Below, piece by piece: positions 40,601-49,331 of a stretch of DNA of 64,000 bases (position 1 is the first letter of the stretch; each line of letters starts with the position of its first letter). The translations under genes and the position numbers were made by a program. The stretch is from positions 124,001 through 188,000 of the forward strand of contig JBNKDE010000005.1 of NCBI GenBank assembly GCA_050288105.1. The letters are read 5' to 3'. The stretch is from JACNJF01 sp050288105. GTDB taxonomy: Bacteria; Pseudomonadota; Gammaproteobacteria; GCA-001735895. The notes under the pieces were generated by a model. It was not told the origin of the DNA. It ran no database searches and saw only the letters and a program-made list of their open reading frames with translations.

Positions 40601-43600
40601 ACACCATCGTTATCGCTGTCCCCTGAACCTTCGTCGATATTACTGATACCATCGCCATCGTCATCGGCCGCTGCATTGGAGGTAAAGTCGACAGTTGCCG
40701 TGTCGGAGATATCGCTACCGTTAAGCTGGGCGCTGATGGTTGCAGTGGTGACAGTCGTGCTACTGGTCAGTGTGGCGCTATAACTGCCATCGCCGTTGTC
40801 GGTGACACTACCTAAACTGCCTGCGGTGCTGTTCAGCGTGACCGTATCGCCACCGGTTGTCAGCGAATTACCTGCTGCATCTTTCAGTTGCACGGTGATT
40901 GCTGAAGTCGAACTGCCGTCCGCCACGATACTGGTCGGGCTGGCGCTAACCTGGCTGGTAATAACCGAGGCAGTGCCGACCGTAAAGTCAACGCTTGCAC
41001 TGTCGATGATACTGGCGCTGTTAACGCTACCCGTGATGGTGGCGGTGGTTACTGTTGTACTGCTGGTCAGGGTCGCGCTATAGCTACCGTCTCCATTATC
41101 GGTAACGTTGCTCAAGCTGCCGGCGTCAGTTGCCAGTGTTACCGTATCGCCACCTGCAGTCAGTGCATTGCCGCTGGCATCTATCAATTGCACGGTAATG
41201 GTTGAGGTAGAACTACCATCTGCGCTGATACTGGTTGGGCTGGCAGTGATCAGGCTGGTGCCTGCCGAGGCGCTATCGGTCGCAAAGTCAACGCTGGCAT
41301 CATCAATAATGCTGCTGCTATTGACTGTACCAGTAATGGTTGCAGTGGCCACGGTTGTGCTGCTGGTCAGGGTGGCGCTATAGGTACCATTGCCGTTATC
41401 GGTGACTGTGCCCAGACTTCCGGCCGTGGTGGAAAGGGTTACTGTGTCGCCACCGGAGGTCAGCGAGTTGCCATTGGTATCCTGCAACTGAACAGTCACT
41501 GTAGCAGTTGAACTGCCATCAGCGGTGATACTGGTCGGGCTGGCACTTATCAGTGAGGTTGCTGCGGAAGCGGCACCAGCAGTGAAGTTGACAGTGGCAT
41601 CATCAACAATGGCAGAACTGTTGACCGTGCCGGTAATGGTTGCAGTAGTCACCGCAGTGCTGCTGGTCAGGGTGGCACTATAAGTACCATTGCCATTATC
41701 AGTGACGGTTCCCAGGCTACCAGCGGTGGTGGAAAGGGTTACCGTGTCGCCACCGGAGGTCAACGAATTATTGTTGGTATCTCTCAGTTGAACAGTAATG
41801 GTTGAGGTCGAACTGCCATCGGCAGTAATACTGGTCGGGCTGGCACTTATCAGTGAGGTTGCTGCGGAAGCGGCACCAGCAGTGAAGTTGACAGTGGCAT
41901 CATCGACAATGTCAGAGCTGTTGACCGTGCCAGTAATGGTTGCAGTCGATACAGTCGTGCTACTGGTCAGTGTGGCACTATAAGTACCATTGCCGTTATC
42001 GGTGACGGTTCCCAGACTACCAGCGGTGGTAGAAAGGGTTACCGTGTCGCCACCGGAGGTCAGAGAATTGCCACTGGCATCCTGCAACTGCACAGTCACT
42101 GCAGCAGTTGAACTGCCATCGGCGGTGATACTGGTCGGACTTGCAGTAATCAGGCTAGTGAATGCAGAGGCCGGGCCGGCAACGAAGGTGACTACTGCGC
42201 TATCGGTAATGGCTGAGCTATTGACAGTTCCGGTGATTGTGGCGGTGGTAACGTTTGTGGTGCTGGTCAGGGTTGCGGTGTAAGTACCATCAGCGTTGTC
42301 TGCGACACTGCCCAGGCTGCCTGCGGTGGTTGACAGGGTTACGTTGTCTCCACCAGCAGTCAGAGAGTTACCGTTGGCGTCCCTGAGCTGGACGGTGATC
42401 GTTGATGTAGAGCTGCCGTTGGCTATGATGCTGGTCGGGCTGGCGCTAATCAGGCTGGTTGTTGTGGAGGCTGCGCCGACGGTGAAGTCGACCATCGCAT
42501 CATCCACAATGGCTACGCTGTTGACCGTTCCGCTAATGGTTGCGGTTGATACGGTTGTGCTACTGGTCAACGTGGCGGTATAAGTTCCATCGCTATTGTC
42601 GGTAATACTACCCAGGCCCCCAGCGGTGGTGGACAGGGTTACGCTGTCTCCGCCAGCGCTCAGATTGTCGCCATTGGCATACTTTAGCTGTACCGTGATG
42701 CTGGATGTGGAAATACCATTGGCCTCAATAGATACCGGGCTGGCACTGATAGTACTGGTGTTTACCGATGCCTGGGTATCAATCACCAGTTCGTTACTGG
42801 TTTGATCGGTCGCGCTGTTGGAGGAGCCATCGCTTACCGTTGCAGTAACTTCATAGGTAGCGTCGCTCAGTGCTGCGGCGCCTGGAATGACCAGAGTCCA
42901 GTTGTCACCGATTGCGGCTAATTCGCTGTCGACGCCTAAGGTATAGGTCACCGAATTGACCTGCACGCTGAAACCACCGGCTGCATCGGTTGAGGGGTAG
43001 GTACCGGTGATGGTCGGGGTGCTGCTATGGCTGGTCTGGCTGACCACGGTTGGGTTGGCTGGCGGTGTGGTATCAACAATACCGCCGGAATTAACCGGGT
43101 CGCTGAATATGCCCAGGTCTGAAAATGTCTGGCTCCAGTCATCAACACTACTCCTGTCTACGCCGTTAAAATCCGAGTTCAGTGAGTTGGTCTGGGTGGC
43201 GGTCAGTGAAACAAAAAGCATCTGGGTGCTCTGGGAAAAGGTGATTCCCTGGGTTGCCAGGAATGCCGATAAATCACTTACCTGGATGGAAAAGCTGATA
43301 AATACGTCTGTATTACCGTCTGAGTTAATATCATCATTGCCGTCCCAGTCTGGATCATTGGCAGCAGACACAACGGCAAAATTGTAGTTAGAGGAGCTAT
43401 TGGCGTAGGACGTATACTCGGTATTTGCAATTGATGTGGTTGATGGAGAAGTATTTGCGCTGCTTCCTGCATCCCAGATCGCTATATTGCCGGAACCGGA
43501 GCTGAAAAAAACATCCAGCACGCCATCGTTGTCAACATCTGCGCCGGTAAAAATGTACGCGGAATGGGTGGCTTTGGTTTCGTCACCGATCCTGATCCTG

Positions 43601-43893
43601 ACGGACAGAATATCATCGGCTTCGGGCGAGCCTCCGCTGGTAGTGCCATTGTCATCGTAATTCACATAGAACGATGGATGACTGGCGTTACCAACGATTT
43701 CGGTACCCGCTTTACTGGCCTGGGTGTCACTATAGGGGTCAAACCTGTCCCCCACCATCAATGCTGACCAACCGCTGCTACCCGACAGGTCTGTCACTGC
43801 GGCGAGTACGTTACCTGATAGCAGTAGAATTAATGTAGCAAATAGAAGTGACGTTACCTTTAGGGTCGTGGTTTTTCTGTTTTTATTATTCAT
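37663..43893 (-). CDS. Giant adhesin-OmpA fusion protein (2076 aa)
   Basis: A single open frame encodes a signal peptide (cut near residue 31), an N-terminal globular region (to about 270), one Ig-like domain (about 275-372), seven invasin-type (Big-1-like) 100-residue Ig repeats at 375-1074, and a long Ca-binding thrombospondin-3 region rich in DSDNDGIPD units (about 1075-1610). Next comes a hydrophobic segment GAMNPLLLLLATMLMVPRRW (1620-1638) like a C-terminal sorting signal. A second signal-peptide-like stretch ends SKA-EDP near 1671, followed by an outer-membrane barrel (about 1676-1830), more thrombospondin repeats with Cys pairs, and an OmpA/MotB peptidoglycan domain (about 1962-2073). 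It looks like two secreted proteins joined in frame. Confidence 0.88.
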   Translation of the reverse strand: MNNKNRKTTTLKVTSLLFATLILLLSGNVLAAVTDLSGSSGWSALMVGDRFDPYSDTQASKAGTEIVGNASHPSFYVNYDDNGTTSGGSPEADDILSVRIRIGDETKATHSAYIFTGADVDNDGVLDVFFSSGSGNIAIWDAGSSANTSPSTTSIANTEYTSYANSSSNYNFAVVSAANDPDWDGNDDINSDGNTDVFISFSIQVSDLSAFLATQGITFSQSTQMLFVSLTATQTNSLNSDFNGVDRSSVDDWSQTFSDLGIFSDPVNSGGIVDTTPPANPTVVSQTSHSSTPTITGTYPSTDAAGGFSVQVNSVTYTLGVDSELAAIGDNWTLVIPGAAALSDATYEVTATVSDGSSNSATDQTSNELVIDTQASVNTSTISASPVSIEANGISTSSITVQLKYANGDNLSAGGDSVTLSTTAGGLGSITDNSDGTYTATLTSSTTVSTATISGTVNSVAIVDDAMVDFTVGAASTTTSLISASPTSIIANGSSTSTITVQLRDANGNSLTAGGDNVTLSTTAGSLGSVADNADGTYTATLTSTTNVTTATITGTVNSSAITDSAVVTFVAGPASAFTSLITASPTSITADGSSTAAVTVQLQDASGNSLTSGGDTVTLSTTAGSLGTVTDNGNGTYSATLTSSTTVSTATITGTVNSSDIVDDATVNFTAGAASAATSLISASPTSITADGSSTSTITVQLRDTNNNSLTSGGDTVTLSTTAGSLGTVTDNGNGTYSATLTSSTAVTTATITGTVNSSAIVDDATVNFTAGAASAATSLISASPTSITADGSSTATVTVQLQDTNGNSLTSGGDTVTLSTTAGSLGTVTDNGNGTYSATLTSSTTVATATITGTVNSSSIIDDASVDFATDSASAGTSLITASPTSISADGSSTSTITVQLIDASGNALTAGGDTVTLATDAGSLSNVTDNGDGSYSATLTSSTTVTTATITGSVNSASIIDSASVDFTVGTASVITSQVSASPTSIVADGSSTSAITVQLKDAAGNSLTTGGDTVTLNSTAGSLGSVTDNGDGSYSATLTSSTTVTTATISAQLNGSDISDTATVDFTSNAAADDDGDGISNIDEGSGDSDNDGVPDYLDIDSDNDGIPDSVEGNVDSDGDGIADYLDLDSDNDGLADVIEAGGSDPDADGIMGNGAPSVDADGLVVTGGPLTPVDTDSDGIPDQLDLDSDNDGIPDVTESGGDDADGDGIIGNGIPTVDQNGVVQGGLLDALDTDNDGVPNQRDLDSDNDGIPDVTEAGGDDPDGDGVAGSSTPTVDANGMVQGVTLVPVDSDNDGDTDPYDLDSDNDGIFDIVEAGGIDNNNDGMLDGFSDTNGDGFDDGIAATPLLLPDSDNDGIPDFQDRDDSDNDGIPDAIDLDDDNDGIPDSQEGDGLVDSDGDGVVDSLDLDSDNDGLLDVEESGVSNATLLDSNNDGRIDSSYPVGSNGLADIIETSADSAVVTYHNGSVVDTDGDGVADFRDLDSDNDGIQDVIEAGGSDPDDDGVLGSGTPAVNNNGIAAGSGLQTIDTDGDGIADFRDLDSDGDNIYDVLEAGGKDANNDGQIDGFIDSDGDGFDDARKTQTRQPIDSDGDGKPDYQDVDAAANQTIHTGLDGIGAMNPLLLLLATMLMVPRRWLTRASPSGHRHPLLMFASMVCAALMLIPNTSKAEDPAGEGYKFYIGAALGNSLMNPETTGTIYSISDDKDAGLRLYIGMDFTPRISAELSYSRLGTTTLTPNGTLDYDVSAVDLLYYVYSDTDYSHQGLEAYLKLGMSRFDISSSVAYAMDHSSHIALGAGLEYGLENDLALRVDVESFDEDAAIVSVGLLYRFGQQKPKPVRLDSDKDGVFDDQDNCPATALGVAVDSNGCELDSDQDGVVDSKDECPNTSPGTAVDQRGCDLDSDKDGVIDSQDRCPETPAGTQVDTSGCPNDNDADGVLNAVDQCPTTVSGAAVNAVGCAIFETTIVGVNFKTASAELTDDAKVKLDEAIAALIQFPNVRVEIQAHTDDRGSKKNNQRLSEARAKSVYDYMVAHGIAAEQLQSVGYGEERPIATNDTEEGRAQNRRVEFHVLDNE
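39040..40671 (-). repeat. Degenerate Asp-rich thrombospondin-3 repeat tract
   Basis: Tandem units of the DSDNDGIPD / DLDSDNDG kind, about 13-36 codons apart, spanning residues 1075-1618 of the giant protein. They are expected to bind calcium and form a rigid rod. Confidence 0.9.
40672..42771 (-). repeat. Seven tandem 300 bp repeats within the giant protein gene
   Basis: Each unit encodes a 100-residue Ig-like domain starting AS..TS.ISASPTSI and ending VDFT-type. Repeats 3, 4 and 5 are nearly identical, indicating recent duplication or gene conversion. They should be prone to copy-number change and assembly collapse. Confidence 0.95.
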
Positions 43894-44378
43894 TGTATTT
43901 ATCTTCTGGATTTGTTGAACGAGGTTTCGTTTTCGAAATACGCATAGATTTCTGGTGGTGATACATTAAGGCCGCGCTGTGTCAAACGATTAGTCCTATG
44001 CATGCTTATTGTTGTTTTAGTGGGTCAGCAATGCGCAAAATAGATCCTGACAGGCAGAAAAAGTAAGCGGGTTTTACTTTGTTTAACCGTTACTTGATCG
44101 CGCTTCAAAAGTTGCGGCGCATCGTCTTTATGCACTAATTTCGAGTATAGCAGTGAATTGAAAAAGTCCTTCAAATTCTACTGTTGCCCCTTAAGTTAAA
44201 GGTAAATATAGGAGTAGAATCTTCCTGCTTGGATACTTGTGAAGAAACAGATAGCTTAACTTTACTAAGCAGGAAATAGTTGGTTAAAGCGGATTAGTTA
44301 GCGCAACATTCTATCGGTAATTTACCCAGCAATGATGTCTACTCTGGCTCGATATCTACTATCAGTTTTGGCGTGTCT
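43894..44378. other. Gap between the giant protein gene and the oxygenase gene
   Basis: This 485 bp AT-rich stretch holds no credible gene. It should contain the promoter of the giant protein (transcribed leftward from its left side) and the downstream end of the oxygenase gene. No clear operator or terminator was found. Confidence 0.6.
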
Positions 44379-45053
44379 TTATAGTGGTGGATCTACTCGG
44401 TCAGATACCGATGTGTTGACTCTGAACCATCCTGCTATGGAGTAGCGATCACGATTTGCCGGTACCACTTCATGCGGGAATTCTTCGCTCAGGAATACGG
44501 CTATAGTGCCCATCATCGGAAGTACCCGTATTCCTTCTTTGTCATCATCATCCCGATAAAGGATGAGCTCACCGCCATCGCTGCTAAGCCAGCCGGGGTT
44601 CAGGTAAACCACTATCGTCAAAACGCGGTTTGCCTCACCTCTAAAAGCATCGTAATGCCTTTTGTAAAAGTCGCCAGGCGCATAGTGGGCAAAATGGCTT
44701 TCAAACGAGAAGAGCCCGAGAAACAGACGTCGATTAACGAAGCTTTTTAATTTATCCGTCCAGCTTAACCATGCACGTCCTGCTGCTGATTCGCCGGTTA
44801 TCCAGCAAATTTCATCGCTCCTGATAAATCCATTGGTCAGGTAGTTTTGACCTCTGCCGATTCCCGCGCTGCTGTATTTTTCGTCATCCATGGTTTGCTG
44901 GTGATGGTACAGGGTGTTTGCCAGGGGTAACGGCAGGGCCAGCGGGCAGATACTATATCCCTGTGCCTGCAGATCTTGCGCAATACGCGCAAAGAGGGTT
45001 TCATCGGTGGTGCTTTCGTCGCCAGTACCAGCCAGGTTTTTTGCAGCTACCAA
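44379..45053 (-). CDS. 2-oxoglutarate/Fe(II)-dependent oxygenase, prolyl hydroxylase type
   Basis: The 224-residue protein has the iron-binding triad H133 and D135 (KRHYDAF) and H194 (FPHEVVP), with R203 in RDRYSIAGWFR to hold 2-oxoglutarate. The pattern is that of small bacterial SM-20/EGL-9-like prolyl hydroxylases. The bacterial family member in Pseudomonas acts on a prolyl residue of EF-Tu, but its substrate here is unknown. The gene stands alone. Confidence 0.9.
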   Translation of the reverse strand: MVAAKNLAGTGDESTTDETLFARIAQDLQAQGYSICPLALPLPLANTLYHHQQTMDDEKYSSAGIGRGQNYLTNGFIRSDEICWITGESAAGRAWLSWTDKLKSFVNRRLFLGLFSFESHFAHYAPGDFYKRHYDAFRGEANRVLTIVVYLNPGWLSSDGGELILYRDDDDKEGIRVLPMMGTIAVFLSEEFPHEVVPANRDRYSIAGWFRVNTSVSDRVDPPL

Positions 45054-45268
45054 GGTGTTTACTCCTTAAATTTAATGGTTTTATCCATGCGATGATTGAT
45101 GTTTTAAACCGCTATGATCTGGAATGCTGCCAGGTGCGAGGCGCATCAAGATGCGTATTCTGATACTAAATTGAATTTTGCGTTAGTTATTTTTTTGTGC
45201 GCTCAGCGCAATGCCAGCAGTTGTCCTGGCTGGTAGTTTTAAGCAGCAATCCGAAGGCCTTCAGCGCG

Positions 45269-47053
45269 TTAAAACTCATCCTCTTCAAAATCCATCATCA
45301 GGTCTGCGCCGGATTGGATAGTGTTAACCAGACTGGCAGTTTGCGGCAACAGTCGTTGCATAAAAAATCGTGCAGTTTTTAGTTTGGTACGATAAAACGG
45401 GTCATCGGATTGCCTTTCAGCTGCAAGTGCGGTTTGCGCCATTTGCGCCCACATGAAAGCGAGTGTAAGCAGGCCGGTCAGTCGAAGATAATCGTAAGCG
45501 GCAGCGCCCACTTCATCCGCATTTTTGCGTGCAGCGCTGGCTAACCAGGTAGTGACCTGCTGAAAGTGTGAGAATGCGGTATTTAAGGGTTGAATAAATT
45601 CCTGTAACGCTGCATCGCTTTCATTCTCTGCGATAAAGCCAGCCACAATCTCCATAAAGGCATTGAGATAACGCCCATCTTCAGCGCTTAATTTTCTGCC
45701 CACCAGATCCATTGCCTGTACACCATTAGTACCTTCATAGATCTGCGCAATGCGGGCATCGCGTACCAGTTGTTCCATGCCATGCTCGCGGATGTAGCCA
45801 TGACCACCAAATACCTGCTGCCCAAGCACCGCGGATTCAAACCCGAGATCGGTCATGTAGGCCTTGGCAATGGGTGTGAGCAGGGCAATCAGATCGTCTG
45901 CCTGCTGTCTGTTGTCGGCATCAGTTTCGTGCGCGGACTTATCCAGTAGCATCCCCAGCCAGATCGCCAGCGCGCGGCAACCTTCGGTATTGGCACGAAT
46001 GGTCAATAGCATGCGCCGTATATCCGGGTGAACGGTTAAAGGGTCGGCTGCTTGCTCTGGGTTTTTAGCTCCAGTCAACGCGCGCCCCTGTAGTCGTTCC
46101 TTTGCATAGTTAACTGCGCCCTGATAGGCAGCCTCTGCTACGCCTATACCCTGAATACCGACAGCGACACGTTCGATGTTCATCATCTTGAACATGGCTC
46201 GCATACCTTTATTCACCTCGCCTACCAGATAGCCCTGAGCCTGATCAAAGTTCATTACGCAGGTGGCCGAGGCCCTGATCCCCATTTTGTGCTCTATCGA
46301 TCCGCAGCTGACGCCATTGGGTTGTCCCAGATTACCATTGTCATCAATGTTGATTTTCGGCACGATGAACAGACTGATGCCCTTGACCCCTGCCGGCGCA
46401 TCCGGTGTTTTTGCCAGCACCAGATGTAGAATGTTCTCGGTCAGATCATGCTCCCCGGCCGTGATGAACATCTTGCTGCCAGTTAATAAATAACTACCGT
46501 CCTCCTGTCCGACGGCCTTTGTACGTATCAACCCGAGGTCGGTGCCGCAATGAGGCTCAGTCAGGCACATGGTGGCTGACCAGCTACCTTCGGCCATTTT
46601 GGGGACAAAGCGCTGTTTTATGTCGTCACTGGCATAGCTCATCAGCGCAGAGTAGGCACCATTGGTCAGCCCCGGATACAGGCTGAAAGACATATTAGTT
46701 GCGCACAGCATTTCATCGATCATCAGATGTAGTGTTTTCGGTAAGCCCTGACCGCCGTATGCGGGATCCATTGCCAGTGCTCCCCAGCCCGCTTGCACAT
46801 ATTGTTGATAGGCCTGTTTGAAGCCTTCGGGTGTGCGGACCTTGCCATCATCCCAGTGACAGCCTTCTTCGTCGCCGCTACGGTTGATCGGTAGCAGTTC
46901 CTGGCTGCAGAATTTTCCGGCTTCTTCCAGGATGGCTTCGACAGTGTCACGATCTACCTCTTCGTAACCGGGCAGGGTTTGCAGGTATTCACCATGCAGG
47001 ACTTCATGGTATAGAAAAAGCATGTCGCGTAACGGTGGGGTGTAGTTCGGCAT
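45269..47053 (-). CDS. Acyl-CoA dehydrogenase with extra C-terminal domain (DmdC-like)
   Basis: The 594-residue protein is longer than ordinary acyl-CoA dehydrogenases (about 380). It starts MPNYTPPLRDMLFLYHEVL, the family start of the DmdC/AcdX-type enzymes, and has the FAD-binding CLTEPHCGTDLG and GSKMFITAGEHD segments, then IAQIYEGTNGVQAMDLVGRKL, in which the Glu is the expected catalytic base, and a C-terminal helical domain. Members dehydrogenate 3-methylmercaptopropionyl-CoA or other acyl-CoAs; the substrate is not decided here. No partner electron-transfer or thioesterase gene is adjacent. Confidence 0.92.
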   Translation of the reverse strand: MPNYTPPLRDMLFLYHEVLHGEYLQTLPGYEEVDRDTVEAILEEAGKFCSQELLPINRSGDEEGCHWDDGKVRTPEGFKQAYQQYVQAGWGALAMDPAYGGQGLPKTLHLMIDEMLCATNMSFSLYPGLTNGAYSALMSYASDDIKQRFVPKMAEGSWSATMCLTEPHCGTDLGLIRTKAVGQEDGSYLLTGSKMFITAGEHDLTENILHLVLAKTPDAPAGVKGISLFIVPKINIDDNGNLGQPNGVSCGSIEHKMGIRASATCVMNFDQAQGYLVGEVNKGMRAMFKMMNIERVAVGIQGIGVAEAAYQGAVNYAKERLQGRALTGAKNPEQAADPLTVHPDIRRMLLTIRANTEGCRALAIWLGMLLDKSAHETDADNRQQADDLIALLTPIAKAYMTDLGFESAVLGQQVFGGHGYIREHGMEQLVRDARIAQIYEGTNGVQAMDLVGRKLSAEDGRYLNAFMEIVAGFIAENESDAALQEFIQPLNTAFSHFQQVTTWLASAARKNADEVGAAAYDYLRLTGLLTLAFMWAQMAQTALAAERQSDDPFYRTKLKTARFFMQRLLPQTASLVNTIQSGADLMMDFEEDEF

Positions 47054-47427
47054 GGTGGCGACCTCGGTAACTTTTTATGTCTGAGTGTTTTAAAAGTTTT
47101 TAAAGTGTACTACTTGAAGTGGCGGTGTGTTGAATATTTTATCCAATACCGGCTAAGGATGAGGTCCTGAAACAGTTCGAGGTAGCAGGTAGCAGCGAAG
47201 ACAGCCTGATCGGTTGAAGCAAGGTATTACGTTGAAGGTTAAAGTGATTGCTATTGCCGGTTACCTGCCCGTATTACTGCTCGCCGGGCCCATTTCTACA
47301 GAGGGGATCAGAATCGGTGAAGTTTTTTGTTAATGAATATCTCTCAACCTTACTCTTCTGCTATCTGCATTTTTCTGCTTAGGATTGACTATAATACGGG
47401 CATTCTGGTGTTTTTCTGGACAAGTAA
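47054..47427 (+). promoter_or_regulatory. motA upstream region with a possible -10 box
   Basis: This 374 bp gap separates the divergent acyl-CoA dehydrogenase and motA genes. TATAAT at 47390-47395 (in GATTGACTATAATACG) is a strong-looking -10 about 30 bases before the motA start, without a convincing -35. A flagellar sigma-28 box is not evident. A 33-codon frame at 47232-47333 with a hydrophobic stretch is too weak to call. Confidence 0.4.
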
Positions 47428-48309
47428 ATGGGTTTTTTTCTCGGTATAGCCATTGTCCTTTTCAGCGTGGTCGGTGGCTATATTTTCTCGCACGGCCAGC
47501 TGGTCATGCTGTTTCAACCTTATGAATTTCTGATCATCGGAGGTGCAGCCTTCGGTGCTTTCGTGATTGCCAGCCCCAGATATCTAATTGTTAAGGTTCT
47601 CAAGAACTTTCCACTACTTTTTATTGGCAGTAAATATAACAGGAAAAGCTATCTCGACCTGTTGGGGCTGATATATACCCTGTTGGCAAAATCCCGCTCC
47701 GAGGGGCTTATCGCGCTTGAAAGAGATATCGATGAGCCTGAATCCAGTGAAATCTTTCAACAGTTTGCCTCTGTACTGAAAGAGCAGCGAGCCCGCGAGT
47801 TTATTACCGATTATTTCAGGTTGATAATTAGTGGTTCAATGAATGTGCATGAGCTGGAAAACCTGATGGATGTAGAACTAGATACCCAGGAGGAAGAAGC
47901 CAGCGAGGTCAGTTCTGCAATCACCCATATGGCCGATGGCCTGCCAGGATTTGGTATCGTTGCTGCCGTATTGGGTGTCGTAATCACCATGGCATCACTG
48001 GATGAGCCACCCGAAGTACTGGGTATGCATATTGGTGCTGCACTGGTCGGGACTTTTCTCGGTATTCTGCTTGCGTATGGTTTTGTAGGCCCGATGGGCA
48101 AATCGCTGGAATATAAAGAGAAGGAGCAACAAAGGTATCTAGAGTGCATCAAAGTATGCATCATCGCTTCTTTAAGCGGTTATGCGCCTCAGACTGCGGT
48201 TGAATTCGGGCGTAAAACCATCTTCTCTGATATGCGCCCGAGTTTCTTTGAGCTCGAGGGCCATGTCAGAGGTATCAAAAAGAAACCAGCTAATACTTCT
48301 AATGGCTGA
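47428..48309 (+). CDS. motA: Flagellar motor stator protein MotA
   Basis: The 293-residue membrane protein forms with MotB the ion channel that drives flagellar rotation. Four transmembrane helices are visible (about 3-20, 33-52, 170-190 and 202-222), with a large cytoplasmic loop between helices two and three. The loop carries charged residues that contact FliG, and the conserved GFGIVAAVLGVVITM and LVGTFLGILLAYGFVGP segments mark the last two helices. Length matches E. coli MotA (295). No other flagellar genes are nearby. It overlaps motB by 8 bases. Confidence 0.95.
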   Translation: MGFFLGIAIVLFSVVGGYIFSHGQLVMLFQPYEFLIIGGAAFGAFVIASPRYLIVKVLKNFPLLFIGSKYNRKSYLDLLGLIYTLLAKSRSEGLIALERDIDEPESSEIFQQFASVLKEQRAREFITDYFRLIISGSMNVHELENLMDVELDTQEEEASEVSSAITHMADGLPGFGIVAAVLGVVITMASLDEPPEVLGMHIGAALVGTFLGILLAYGFVGPMGKSLEYKEKEQQRYLECIKVCIIASLSGYAPQTAVEFGRKTIFSDMRPSFFELEGHVRGIKKKPANTSNG

Positions 48310-49180
48310 GCAACCGATCGTAAAAAAAATCATCAAGCGCCATCATGGTGGTCATCATGGTGGGTCCTGGAAGGTGGCCTATGCAGATTTCGTGACCGCC
48401 ATGATGGCATTTTTTTTACTGATGTGGATTCTAGGCTCTACGACGGAAGAGCAAAAAAGTCAGTTGAGCGATTTCTTTGAGGATCCGATTGTGTTCCTGG
48501 AAGCGAAGCAGGGTGGCGGTAAGAGCGTGATTGATTTTGAGAATCAGGGATCGTCACAGGCCCCTTCCGTTATCAAGGAGACAGTCTCTAAGGGTGAGGC
48601 CGACCGGGATAATATTTCTGACAATGAACTTGATGAGTTTTCACAGGAACGTGAGCAGCGTGAATTGAACTCACTTAAGCTTTCGATTGCTGAGGCGATT
48701 GAAAAAAACGCTGCGCTTAAACAATTTAAAGACCAGATAAAGCTCAATACTACGCATGAGGGTCTGAGTGTTCAGATCGTGGATCGTGACCATAAACCCA
48801 TGTTTGATATTGGAAGTTCACGCCTGAAGGATTATGCGGTAGATATACTCAGGGAGATTGCTAACTTGATTAAGGATGTGCCTCATAGAATCAGCATTTC
48901 TGGACACACGGATGCTACTCCCTTCAGTGATCCCAATACAGGATTCAGTAACTGGGAGCTTTCTACTCAACGTGCCAATTCAGCACGCCGCGCGTTTATC
49001 AATGCCGGCATGGGCGAAGAAAAAGTCGGCCGTGTAATCGGCCTGGCATCGTCGGTATTGTATGATGAAGATGATCCCTTCAGCCCTGTAAACCGCCGCA
49101 TCAGTATCGTGATATTAAACAGGCAAACTGCCGATGCTATTGGGCTTCCGCCAGTCCAGTTTGATTTTCCACCCCCATAA
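48302..49180 (+). CDS. motB: Flagellar motor stator protein MotB
   Basis: From the ATG at 48302 (inside the end of motA) the protein has 292 residues. One membrane helix at about 28-47 (YADFVTAMMAFFLLMWILGS) carries the ion-carrying D29. A periplasmic OmpA-like peptidoglycan-binding domain fills the C-terminal half (RISISGHTDATPFS, NWELSTQRANSARRAFINAG). The frame is open upstream inside motA, but that part has no sensible start. The N-terminal His-rich HHGGHHGG segment is typical of MotB proteins from this kind of bacteria. Confidence 0.95.
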   Translation: MAEQPIVKKIIKRHHGGHHGGSWKVAYADFVTAMMAFFLLMWILGSTTEEQKSQLSDFFEDPIVFLEAKQGGGKSVIDFENQGSSQAPSVIKETVSKGEADRDNISDNELDEFSQEREQRELNSLKLSIAEAIEKNAALKQFKDQIKLNTTHEGLSVQIVDRDHKPMFDIGSSRLKDYAVDILREIANLIKDVPHRISISGHTDATPFSDPNTGFSNWELSTQRANSARRAFINAGMGEEKVGRVIGLASSVLYDEDDPFSPVNRRISIVILNRQTADAIGLPPVQFDFPPP

Positions 49181-49291
49181 GGAGGTAGTTGATGGCAGAA
49201 AGGGGTGGTAGCTTTGCAGTCTTGTTTCTGCGCCCGCAGATGGGGGCTGAATACAGTGAAATCTAAAGTCTGGTAAAAATCCGATCGGTGA

Positions 49292-49316
49292 CCCGCTTTC
49301 CGCAGTGGAAAGCGGG
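49292..49316. terminator. Hairpin between convergent motB and the lipoprotein gene
   Basis: CCCGCTTTCC pairs perfectly with GGAAAGCGGG around GCAGT. The stem is strong, but a T-run is missing on either strand. It lies 112 bases after motB and 16 bases past the stop of the opposing gene, so it may end transcription from both sides. Confidence 0.5.
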
Positions 49317-49331
49317 CCGTCCTGCTAAAGA

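Noticed and set aside
39040..42771. A CRISPR or satellite-like repeat array
   Set aside because: The repeats are in frame, encode Ig-like and thrombospondin-3 units, and lack uniform spacers.
40796..42805. A series of ~95-residue plus-strand open frames, each similar to the next
   Set aside because: They are antisense shadows of the seven 300 bp repeats of the giant adhesin gene on the minus strand.
47232..47333. A 33-codon frame with a hydrophobic stretch upstream of motA
   Set aside because: It starts with TTG, has no ribosome-binding site, and is too short to separate from chance.
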